Positions 1-5,827 of a stretch of 5,954 nucleotides of DNA are shown here, piece by piece; the stretch's first letter is position 1; each line of letters starts with the position of its first letter. A model generated the notes under the pieces. That model made no database searches. It was given only the letters and a program-made list of their open reading frames with translations, and was not told where the DNA came from. The position numbers and the translations under genes are program-made. This DNA is from Gammaproteobacteria bacterium (GTDB lineage Bacteria > Pseudomonadota > Gammaproteobacteria > Tenderiales > Tenderiaceae): positions 1-5,954 of the forward strand of contig JAJRWO010000003.1 in assembly GCA_024276775.1 (NCBI GenBank), written 5' to 3'.

Positions 1-1
1 A

Positions 2-190
2 GGACGTAAAACAGCCAATGATCGTATTGTTTTTGGGCATTGGTCGACCTTGGGTGTGGGTGAAAGGAATAATACCTTTTCTTTGGATGGCGGTTGTCTA
101 TGGGGTCAGCAGTTGGTGGCGGTGCGCCTTGATCTGGCGACGCCGCAATGGTTTACAATAGATTGTGAAAGTGCCTGTCAGCCAAATTAG
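2..190 (+). CDS. apaH: Diadenosine tetraphosphatase ApaH, C-terminal part (5' end outside window)
   Basis: The frame is open from base 2 and encodes the last 62 residues, ending in TAG. It reads DRIVFGHWSTLG, then a stretch with LDGGCLWGQQL, which matches the end of symmetrical Ap4A hydrolase; E. coli ApaH has GHWASLEGK followed by ALDTGCCWGG. ApaH is a cytoplasmic metallophosphoesterase of the PPP family that splits Ap4A into two ADP. The His of the GHW motif is expected to be a metal ligand. The metal-binding motifs of the N-terminal half lie outside the window, so integrity cannot be judged. The tail after the conserved core is short and ends in CQPN. The gene converges on the peroxidase gene. 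No convincing terminator follows it on its own strand. Confidence 0.9.
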   Translation, partial: GRKTANDRIVFGHWSTLGVGERNNTFSLDGGCLWGQQLVAVRLDLATPQWFTIDCESACQPN

Positions 191-236
191 ATTTGCGGGA
201 GCCGGGCGGCTGGAACAAGGGTGTTTTTTGGTGAAT

Positions 237-271
237 AAAAAAGGGACGCCGAAGGGGAAGGCTGGCGCCCC
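237..271 (-). terminator. Rho-independent terminator of the cytochrome c peroxidase gene
   Basis: Read on the minus strand, arm GGGGCGCC (271-264) pairs with GGCGTCCC (250-243) over 8 bp including one G-U pair. Six T residues follow directly (242-237). The loop is 13 nt. It begins 26 nt past the peroxidase stop codon. On the + strand the same stem has an A-C mismatch and no T-tract, so it looks one-directional and is not a good terminator for apaH. Confidence 0.88.
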
Positions 272-297
272 AAAGTGTGACCACTGATTGTCGTCAG

Positions 298-1338
298 TTA
301 TTTCATATTGCCAACCTGGCTGCTGTTCATTGTGTCAGGCAGGCGTGGCATGCTGATGTCAGGAAACTCCCCGTTCAGGCTTTCCAAAAACACAAGTATA
401 TCTGCCACATCCTTGTCGTTTAGTTCAATGCCGAGCTGGGTGTTGGCCATCACGCGCACTGCTTCGTCCAGGGTTTCAACTGAACCATTGTGAAAGTACG
501 GTGCGGTAAGGGCGATGTTGCGCAGGCTGGGTACGCGCCATTTGTTCATATCGGCTTTGTCTTTAGTAACTTCAAAGCGGCCTTTATCTTCGCTTAGTTT
601 ATATTTTGCATCATAGTCGCTTGCGATGGCGGGAAATTTTTGATAAAAACCTGCGCCGATAGGCAGCTCTGGCCCGGCAAAGTTAACACCGCTGTGACAG
701 GCCTTGCAACCTGATTGTTCAAATATTTTTTTACCGCGCAGGGCCTGTTGCGACAATGCATTTTTGTTGCCTGAAACATAGCGGTCATAAGGGCTGTTGC
801 GGGTAATCAAGGTGCGCTCGCAGGCGGCAATGGCCTTGGCCATGTTGTCGTAGCTAACGGCATCTTTGCCACCGAAGCTGGTTTTGAATTGTTCGACGTA
901 ACCCGGAATTGCGTTTAGGCGCTCAACCACCGCGGCTTCGCTTGGCATACCCATTTCAATGGGGTTTAGTGGTGGCCCCTTGGCCTGTTCTTCCAGAGTG
1001 GCGGCACGGCCATCCCAAAATTGGGCACTGAGAAATGCGGCATTCCAGACGGTGGGTGCACTTCTGCCGCCGCGCTGGCCATTAATGCCGACCGAGGTAG
1101 GACGGTTATCGGTGCCGCTGGACATGATGTTATGGCAAGAGTTGCATGACACTGTGCCGTCTATGGAAAGGCGTGGGTCAAAAAATAGCTGCTTGCCCAG
1201 TTCGACTTTTTCAGGGGTGGTGGGGTTGTCTGCCGGTGCGGGCACTATGCTGGGGAGTGCGTCGGCACTGACAAGGCTGCTGGCCAATAATGCGGCTGCG
1301 GTACTGGCGAGCAACAAACTGTATTTTGTCCGTTTCAT
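298..1338 (-). CDS. ccp: Periplasmic di-haem cytochrome c peroxidase (CCP/MauG family), distal His replaced
   Basis: The protein has 346 aa. Residues 1-25 or 1-27 are a Sec signal peptide (MKRTK, hydrophobic core, then VSA-D or ADA-L cleavage), so it acts in the periplasm, reducing H2O2 with electrons from small c-type cytochromes or cupredoxins. Two haem sites are visible: C65-NS-C68-H69 and C211-KA-C214-H215. With Pseudomonas aeruginosa CcpA numbering as I recall it, W94, Q104 and E114 correspond to W108, Q118 and E128. H201, H261 and M275 correspond to H215, H283 and M297. The distal haem ligand H71 falls on I85, and calcium ligand N79 falls on S93. Only three His remain in the whole chain (69, 215, 283). 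The start was chosen at 1338 because AAAGGA lies 8 nt upstream. An in-frame ATG at 1401 would add 21 polar residues ahead of the signal peptide, and it overlaps the promoter. The gene is probably monocistronic, with its own promoter and terminator. The family is certain; activity is inferred. Confidence 0.95.
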   Translation of the reverse strand: MKRTKYSLLLASTAAALLASSLVSADALPSIVPAPADNPTTPEKVELGKQLFFDPRLSIDGTVSCNSCHNIMSSGTDNRPTSVGINGQRGGRSAPTVWNAAFLSAQFWDGRAATLEEQAKGPPLNPIEMGMPSEAAVVERLNAIPGYVEQFKTSFGGKDAVSYDNMAKAIAACERTLITRNSPYDRYVSGNKNALSQQALRGKKIFEQSGCKACHSGVNFAGPELPIGAGFYQKFPAIASDYDAKYKLSEDKGRFEVTKDKADMNKWRVPSLRNIALTAPYFHNGSVETLDEAVRVMANTQLGIELNDKDVADILVFLESLNGEFPDISMPRLPDTMNSSQVGNMK

Positions 1339-1346
1339 TTTAGTCA

Positions 1347-1352
1347 TCCTTT
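1347..1352 (-). promoter_or_regulatory. Ribosome binding site deciding the peroxidase start
   Basis: AAAGGA on the minus strand sits 8 nt before the ATG at 1338. The competing ATG three codons upstream (1347-1345) overlaps this motif and so could not use it. The site therefore supports MKRTKYS as the true N-terminus. Confidence 0.8.
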
Positions 1353-1403
1353 CTACAGGGTTTATCGGTTGTTTATTTTTGACGACGTCTGCGTCAGACA
1401 CAA

Positions 1404-1432
1404 ATATTATAATTAGTCTAATTATAAGTCAA
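1404..1432 (-). promoter_or_regulatory. Sigma-70-like promoter of the peroxidase gene
   Basis: On the minus strand, -35 TTGACT (1432-1427) and -10 TAATAT (1409-1404) are separated by 17 bp. An overlapping TATAAT (1411-1406) would give 15 bp. Transcription is predicted to start near 1397, giving a leader of about 60 nt before the ATG at 1338. This excludes the longer reading frame that begins at 1401. An inverted repeat fills most of the spacer and overlaps the -10 region. Confidence 0.7.
1407..1427. promoter_or_regulatory. Perfect 10-1-10 inverted repeat in the peroxidase promoter, probable operator
   Basis: Arms TTATAATTAG and CTAATTATAA flank one central base (T on the + strand). The repeat touches the -35 element, spans the spacer and overlaps the -10, a position typical of a repressor operator. 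The outer arms resemble halves of a PerR/Fur-type box, but their spacing is wider than the PerR consensus, and MarR-type operators also look like this. I cannot name the regulator. Confidence 0.6.
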
Positions 1433-1446
1433 TATGTATCTTGTTG

Positions 1447-1478
1447 TTTTTGATTATATAAATTAGTTATATCAAAAA
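1447..1478. repeat. AT-rich dyad upstream of the peroxidase promoter, possible second regulator site
   Basis: Outer arms TTTTTGAT (1447-1454) and ATCAAAAA (1471-1478) are separated by 16 bp. Nested inside is a second dyad, ATATAA (1456-1461) and TTATAT (1467-1472), with a 5-bp spacer. The centre lies about 65 bp upstream of the predicted start of transcription, a common activator position. It shares AATTAGT with the operator in the promoter. The arms contain TTGAT/ATCAA, but the spacing is not that of an FNR/ANR site. Confidence 0.4.
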
Positions 1479-1540
1479 GTTAGCCCAAGTGCTGTGGAAT
1501 CAATCGCTTGCCTACAACGCCTGCTGTTGGTGTGCTAAGG

Positions 1541-1684
1541 ACGAGGGCATCGTTATTTTAATCAATTTTTGCAGGATATTTTTCGATCTTCAAGGCGCAG
1601 AAAAGCTGAATATAGTGAACGTAGCAGCAATACTGAAGGCCGGAAAATAGGCAAGAAAATGGATTAAAATAATGATGTCTTCGT
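1541..1684. repeat. Long imperfect palindrome (about 144 bp), MITE-like or structured element
   Basis: The outer arms 1541-1563 and 1684-1662 pair over 23 positions with 20 Watson-Crick and 3 G-T pairs. Further in, 1565-1572 pairs with about 1660-1651. Then 1577-1592 pairs with 1649-1634, with one mismatch and two G-T pairs. This leaves a loop of about 40 nt (1593-1633). All wobble pairs are G-U only if the + strand is transcribed; on the minus strand they become A-C mismatches. There is no coding frame or transposase. It occupies most of the 380-bp gap between glnG and the peroxidase gene and begins 34 nt past the glnG stop. It may be a non-autonomous mobile repeat and may also stop glnG transcription. 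Confidence 0.7.
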
Positions 1685-1718
1685 GCTCATGTGAGTGTGG
1701 GCACTTGCAGGGTTTAGA

Positions 1719-3131
1719 CTAAACGTCGGTCTCCATGCCCAGCTCCTTGATCTTGCGGGTCAGGGTATTGCGGCCCCAGCCCAATAGTCTGGCGGCATCC
1801 TGGCGGCGACCGCCTGAATAGGTCAGTGCCGATTTAATGATAATGCGCTCAAAGGCGGGCATTGCTGTATTGAGCAGGTTCTTTGCGTCACGAGCAAAAT
1901 ATTGGTCGCTCCAGCGTTTCAGGGCGGACTCCCAGTCGTTGGAGATGGACTGGCTACCTTGTGGTGTTTTGAGTTCGGGGGGCAGATCTTCTATGTGTAT
2001 CTCACGCCCTGATGCCATGACTGTAATCCAGCGGCTGATGTTTTCCAGTTGCCTGACATTGCCGGGCCAATCGAGACGGCTCATGTATTCCGCGACCCCT
2101 GGCAATAGAATCTTGGGTTCAACGTCCAGCTCCTTAGCGGCGGCGGCGAGAAAAAAGGTCAGTAGCAAGGGGATGTCTTCACGTCGCTCGCGCAAGGCTG
2201 GGATATGAATGCGGATGACATTTAGACGGTGGAACAGGTCTTCGCGGAATAAGCCTTTTTGAACATGCTCTTCCAGGTTTTGGTGGGTGGCAGCGATGAT
2301 GCGGACGTCGACCTTGACCGGGGTGTGGCCGCCGACGCGATAAAACTCGCCATCGGCCAGTACGCGTAATAGGCGGGTTTGCAGCTCGGCGGGCATGTCG
2401 CCGATCTCGTCCAGAAACAGGGTGCCGTCATCGGCCTGCTCAAAGCGGCCGCGCCGTGCTGCCTGAGCACCGGTGAAGGCACCGCGTTCGTGGCCAAATA
2501 GCTCTGATTCCAACAGATCGCGAGGGATGGCAGCGGTGTTGAGAGCGATAAAGGGTTTGTTGGCCCGTGGACTATGTTTATGCAGGGCATCGGCCACTAG
2601 CTCTTTACCTGTGCCTGATTCACCATTAATGAGCACGGTGATATTGGAGCGCGACAGGCGGCCGATAGCGCGAAAGACTTCCTGCATGGCCGGGGCCTCG
2701 CCGATGATTTCAGGCATGGGTTTGGCGGCTGTCTGGGGCTTGTTGTCTTTAGTCTTGCGTTGGTGGTTAATTGCTCGTTGCACCAGGTCGACGGCCTCAT
2801 TGACATCAAAGGGTTTTGGCATGTATTCAAAGGCACCCCCTTGGTAAGCGGCAACGGCGCTGTCCAGGTCTGAGTGGGCGGTCATGATAATCACCGGCAA
2901 GTCGGGGTAGTCGGCATGGATGAGATCCAGCAGTTGCAGGCCATCGGTGCCAGGCATACGGATGTCAGAGACAATGGCGTCTGGCTGGCCTTTGCGCAGG
3001 TAATCGATGATGTTGAGGCCATTTTCTAAGCTGGTGACTTCCATACCGGCTTTTTGCAGAGCCTTTTCCAGTACCCAGCGAATTGAACGGTCATCATCGA
3101 TCACCCAGACGTGAGTGTTTTGGTCAGTCAT
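1719..3131 (-). CDS. glnG: Nitrogen regulation response regulator NtrC (GlnG), sigma-54 activator
   Basis: The protein has 470 aa, about the same length as enteric NtrC (469). The receiver domain (about 6-122) has the acidic pocket D12-D14, phospho-acceptor D56 in SDIRMPG, T84 and K106. The AAA+ domain (about 142-372) has Walker A GESGTGKE (170-177), the sigma-54-contacting GAFTGA loop (217-222), Walker B LFLDE (238-242), FREDLFHRL around 295-303 and WPGNVRQLEN (355-364). A Fis-type helix-turn-helix closes the protein (about 435-464). Phosphorylated by GlnL under nitrogen limitation, it oligomerises and opens sigma-54 promoters. The start at 3131 overlaps the glnL stop as ATGA, with GGAG 5 nt upstream, so translation is probably coupled. 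A longer in-frame ATG at 3188 lies inside glnL and is not needed. All key residues are intact. Confidence 0.98.
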   Translation of the reverse strand: MTDQNTHVWVIDDDRSIRWVLEKALQKAGMEVTSLENGLNIIDYLRKGQPDAIVSDIRMPGTDGLQLLDLIHADYPDLPVIIMTAHSDLDSAVAAYQGGAFEYMPKPFDVNEAVDLVQRAINHQRKTKDNKPQTAAKPMPEIIGEAPAMQEVFRAIGRLSRSNITVLINGESGTGKELVADALHKHSPRANKPFIALNTAAIPRDLLESELFGHERGAFTGAQAARRGRFEQADDGTLFLDEIGDMPAELQTRLLRVLADGEFYRVGGHTPVKVDVRIIAATHQNLEEHVQKGLFREDLFHRLNVIRIHIPALRERREDIPLLLTFFLAAAAKELDVEPKILLPGVAEYMSRLDWPGNVRQLENISRWITVMASGREIHIEDLPPELKTPQGSQSISNDWESALKRWSDQYFARDAKNLLNTAMPAFERIIIKSALTYSGGRRQDAARLLGWGRNTLTRKIKELGMETDV

Positions 3132-4198
3132 GACATCTCCAGCGGTAATAAAAGGGTAAAAACAGTTTTGCCCGGCCAACTGTTGCATTCGATCAGGCCA
3201 CCATGTTGATTGATTAGGGTCTGGGCTATGGACAGGCCAAGGCCGGTGCCATCGGCTCGGCCAGTGACCATGGGGTAAAAAATTCTGTCCAGCATTTCGA
3301 GCTCAATACCGGGGCCATTGTCGATGATCTCGATGCTGGCAGCCAGTTTGTGGCGCTTATGGCCGAGGGTTATCTGGCGTTGGATGCGTGAGCGCAGCAC
3401 AATTTCGCCTGAGTTTTTCAAGGCTTGCACGGCATTGCGGGTGAGGTTGAGTACCGCTTGGATCAGTTGATCCGGGTCGACATAGACATCGGGTACGCTG
3501 GGGTCGTAGTCACGCAGTATCTTGATGCCCTCAGGGCACTCATTTTGCACCAATTGTCGCACGTGCTCCAATAGTTCGTGGATATTGGTGCTTTTCTTTT
3601 GTGGCAATGTGTTGGGGTCGAGTAAACGGTTCACCAGATTTTTCAGCCGGTCAGCCTCTTGAATGATGATGCCGGTATATTCCTTGAGTTCCTCGCTTTC
3701 AAGCTCAGCTTGCAGCAATTGTGCGGCTCCGCGCAGGCCACCAAGCGGGTTTTTTATTTCGTGGGCCAGGCCACGTATTACATCGCGGGTCGCGCTGTGT
3801 TGGGCCAACAGGTGCTCTTCTTTGGCGATACGCAGTTGGCGATCCACCTGGGCCAGCTCTACCAGCAGGGTTGTATGGCCACCGCTGCTGATGGGGGTAA
3901 TGGTGCAGTCGGCGGTTATCTGGCGGTTATTGGGCAAGTGAAAGGGCAGCTCCCGCTCGGTAAATGGGTGGCCACTGTTCAGTGCTGACGTTACATTGGT
4001 GATGAATTTGTTCGAGTCAACGAACAGTGCGTGTAAGTCGCCCCCTTCGATGCGATGTAAGCTAAGAGCGAACAGTATCTCGCCGGCTGGGTTCATGTAA
4101 ATCAGGCGCAAATCTTGGTTAAACACCAGCATTGCGGTGTTGGAATTTTCCAATATGCATTTAAACAGGGTGTTTTGTTCCATAGGGTCTTGGGTCAT
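3128..4198 (-). CDS. glnL: Nitrogen regulation sensor histidine kinase NtrB (GlnL)
   Basis: The protein has 356 aa and is cytoplasmic, with no membrane segment. An N-terminal PAS domain (about 13-120) is followed by the dimerisation/phospho-acceptor domain with H146 in GLAHEIKNPLGG. The HATPase domain then shows an N-box (N251, N255), G1 box DNGPGI (293-298) and G2 box DGTGLGLSI (316-324). GlnL phosphorylates NtrC when nitrogen is scarce. When PII (GlnB) signals sufficiency, it acts as a phosphatase for NtrC-P. The gene overlaps glnG by 4 bp, so the two form an operon. The start is uncertain: the ATG at 4198 has no Shine-Dalgarno and sits at the predicted sigma-54 transcription start. The ATG at 4183 (MEQN) would leave a leader of about 16 nt, also without a clear Shine-Dalgarno. 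The function is secure. Confidence 0.97.
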   Translation of the reverse strand: MTQDPMEQNTLFKCILENSNTAMLVFNQDLRLIYMNPAGEILFALSLHRIEGGDLHALFVDSNKFITNVTSALNSGHPFTERELPFHLPNNRQITADCTITPISSGGHTTLLVELAQVDRQLRIAKEEHLLAQHSATRDVIRGLAHEIKNPLGGLRGAAQLLQAELESEELKEYTGIIIQEADRLKNLVNRLLDPNTLPQKKSTNIHELLEHVRQLVQNECPEGIKILRDYDPSVPDVYVDPDQLIQAVLNLTRNAVQALKNSGEIVLRSRIQRQITLGHKRHKLAASIEIIDNGPGIELEMLDRIFYPMVTGRADGTGLGLSIAQTLINQHGGLIECNSWPGKTVFTLLLPLEMS

Positions 4199-4210
4199 AT
4201 AGATGCTTGT

Positions 4211-4226
4211 GCAAAGACTAAGCCAG
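4211..4226 (-). promoter_or_regulatory. Candidate sigma-54 promoter of glnLG
   Basis: On the minus strand the element is CTGGC followed by seven bases and TTGCA. The invariant GG (4224-4223) and GC (4212-4211) are exactly 10 bp apart, as sigma-54 requires; the ACG after TGGC in the consensus is replaced by TTA. Transcription would begin near 4200-4198, at the glnL ATG. An IHF site and an NtrC-like site lie upstream, which strengthens the call. Confidence 0.65.
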
Positions 4227-4263
4227 TTTATCTTAGTCGAGGGCTATTTTTTTATTACATAAA

Positions 4264-4276
4264 AATCAATTGATTA
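4264..4276 (+). promoter_or_regulatory. IHF binding site between NtrC site and glnL promoter
   Basis: AATCAATTGATTA fits the consensus WATCAANNNNTTR at every defined position. It is also a 12-bp palindrome (4264-4275). It is centred about 70 bp upstream of the predicted glnL transcript start, where IHF usually bends DNA so that an upstream activator can reach sigma-54 polymerase. AT-rich sequence makes chance matches possible. Confidence 0.55.
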
Positions 4277-4339
4277 TGAGTTTTTTTGGTTTGGCCGGGT
4301 TGTGATTTTTTAGATCGCTGCATTGAACTGTAGATGTGC

Positions 4340-4354
4340 GCACTAAAATGATGC
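4340..4354. promoter_or_regulatory. NtrC-like enhancer site upstream of glnL
   Basis: GCAC, seven bases, then ATGC matches the NtrC site pattern GCAC-N7-GTGC at seven of eight positions. The spacer TAAAATG resembles those of known sites. It lies about 148 bp upstream of the predicted glnL start and just downstream of the glnA terminator, a usual distance for a sigma-54 enhancer. Only one site is visible; NtrC enhancers often come in pairs. Confidence 0.5.
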
Positions 4355-4371
4355 GTATTTATTTGAGAGAT

Positions 4372-4394
4372 AAAAAACCCCCGACTAGCGGGGG
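4372..4394 (-). terminator. Rho-independent terminator of glnA
   Basis: On the minus strand, CCCCCG (4394-4389) and CGGGGG (4383-4378) form a 6-bp GC stem with a 5-nt loop, followed directly by six T residues (4377-4372). It starts 26 nt past the glnA stop. It separates glnA from glnLG, as the enteric glnA-glnL terminator does, so glnLG would depend on read-through or on its own promoter. Confidence 0.93.
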
Positions 4395-4420
4395 CTTGAT
4401 TGGGCTATTTAGTCTCTAGA

Positions 4421-5827
4421 CTAGAGGCTGTAGTACATATCGAACTCAACAGGGTGAGTCGTCATACGCAGGGTTGTGACTTCTTCCATTTTTAGGTTGA
4501 TGTAGGCATCGATCATATCGTTGGTGAAGACGCCGCCTTGGGTCAGAAATTCACGATCCTTGTTCAACTCGTCCAGTGCTTCTTCCAGAGAAGAGCAAAC
4601 GGTTGGAATATCTTTCAGCTCTTCTGGTGGCAGGTCATACAAGTTTTTGTCCATGGCGTCGCCAGGGTGGGTCTTGTTTTGAATGCCATCCAGGCCAGCC
4701 ATCATCAATGCAGAGAAAGCCAGGTATGGGTTAGCTGTTGGGTCAGGGAAGCGAACTTCTACACGACGACCGCGCGGGTTGGCTACGAATGGGATGCGGA
4801 TAGAGGCAGAACGGTTGCGGGCAGAGTAGGCCAGCAGTACAGGTGCTTCGAAACCAGGAACTAGACGCTTGTAAGAGTTGGTAGAGGCGTTAGTCAAGGC
4901 GTTCAGTGCCTTGGCGTGTTTGATAATGCCGCCGATGTAATACAGGGCAATTTCAGACAGACCTCCATATTCATTGCCAGCGAACAGGTTGGTGCCGTCT
5001 TTGGCTAAAGACATGTGTACGTGCATGCCGGATCCGTTGTCGCCAACGATGGGCTTGGGCATGAAGGTCGATGTTTTACCATAGGCGTGAGCGACATTGT
5101 GGACAACATATTTTAGAATCTGATTATCATCTGCGCGTTTGGTCAGCGTGTTGAACTTGGTGCCGATTTCACACTGACCAGCGGTAGCGACTTCATGATG
5201 GTGTACTTCAACTTCAACCCCCATCTCTTCCAGTGCCAAGCACATGGCCGAGCGCATGTCATGCAGGCTGTCGACAGGCGGGACAGGAAAGTAACCGCCT
5301 TTCACAGAAGGGCGATGACCCATGTTGCCGCCGTCGAATACTTTCGCCGAGTTCCAGTCGGCTTCCTCCGAATCGATCTTGACGAAAGTGCCACTCATGT
5401 CAGCGCCCCAGCGAACATCGTCAAGCACGAAGAACTCAGGCTCAGGGCCAAAAAAAGCGGTATCGGCGATGCCGGTAGATTTCAGATAGACTTCTGCACG
5501 CTTGGCAACAGAGCGTGGATCACGCTCGTAACCCTGCATAGTGTTTGGCTCAAGGATGTCGCAACGAACAATCAGGGTGGTTTCGTCTGAGAAAGGATCG
5601 AGAACAGCCGTGCTTGGGTCAGGCATCATAACCATGTCAGAGGCTTCAATGCCCTTCCAGCCTGAAATGGATGAACCGTCAAACATACGGCCATCGGTGA
5701 AATCATCATCACTCACAGTGTGTGCGGGAAAAGAGATGTGTTGCTCTTTTCCGCGAGTATCAGTGAAACGGTAGTCGACGAATTTAACGTCATTTTCTTT
5801 GATCATATTTAATACGTTGGTAGGCAT
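4421..5827 (-). CDS. glnA: Glutamine synthetase, type I (GSI-beta)
   Basis: The protein has 468 aa (E. coli 469) and catalyses ATP-dependent formation of glutamine from glutamate and ammonia in the cytoplasm, as a dodecamer. Residue numbers coincide with the enteric enzyme: D50 in MFDGSS, metal ligands E129, E131, E212, E220, H269 and E357, E327 of the flap, and R339 and R359. Adenylylation tyrosine Y397 lies in NLYDLPPEE, so activity should be controlled by the GlnE adenylyltransferase. The start at 5827 has GGGAG in a purine-rich tract (5843-5837) 9 nt upstream. The N-terminus (VLNMIKENDVKFVDYRFTDTRGKEQH) aligns with the enteric protein. A strong terminator follows, then glnLG on the same strand, giving the classic glnA-glnL-glnG order. 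No part is missing. Confidence 0.99.
   Translation of the reverse strand: MPTNVLNMIKENDVKFVDYRFTDTRGKEQHISFPAHTVSDDDFTDGRMFDGSSISGWKGIEASDMVMMPDPSTAVLDPFSDETTLIVRCDILEPNTMQGYERDPRSVAKRAEVYLKSTGIADTAFFGPEPEFFVLDDVRWGADMSGTFVKIDSEEADWNSAKVFDGGNMGHRPSVKGGYFPVPPVDSLHDMRSAMCLALEEMGVEVEVHHHEVATAGQCEIGTKFNTLTKRADDNQILKYVVHNVAHAYGKTSTFMPKPIVGDNGSGMHVHMSLAKDGTNLFAGNEYGGLSEIALYYIGGIIKHAKALNALTNASTNSYKRLVPGFEAPVLLAYSARNRSASIRIPFVANPRGRRVEVRFPDPTANPYLAFSALMMAGLDGIQNKTHPGDAMDKNLYDLPPEELKDIPTVCSSLEEALDELNKDREFLTQGGVFTNDMIDAYINLKMEEVTTLRMTTHPVEFDMYYSL

Noticed and set aside
200..229. Terminator for apaH on the + strand
   Set aside because: AGCC-GGGC-GGCT is only a 4-bp stem and the T-tract at 224-229 comes 12 nt later, so it does not form an intrinsic terminator.
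1339..1401. N-terminal extension of the peroxidase starting at the ATG at 1401
   Set aside because: It would put 21 polar residues before a good signal peptide, has no suitable ribosome site, and its start codon overlaps the promoter upstream of the predicted transcription start.
959..1453. 164-aa open frame on the + strand opposite the peroxidase gene
   Set aside because: It is antisense to a clear conserved gene, has no recognisable domain, and runs through the promoter region; it is a shadow frame.
1683..1704. Hairpin GTGCTC/GGGCAC after glnG as its terminator
   Set aside because: It pairs well only on the + strand, has a 10-nt loop and no T-tract on the glnG strand.
2222..2590. Open frames of about 85-125 aa in other frames within glnG
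   Set aside because: They lie inside an intact NtrC gene with all motifs present, and show no family features.
3132..3188. Longer NtrC starting at the ATG at 3188
   Set aside because: The extension lies within the glnL coding region and is unlike NtrC N-termini. The ATG at 3131 has GGAG at 5 nt and gives the usual family length.
5195..5590. 131-aa open frame on the + strand opposite glnA
   Set aside because: glnA is intact and highly conserved here; the antisense frame has no known motif and follows from codon bias.
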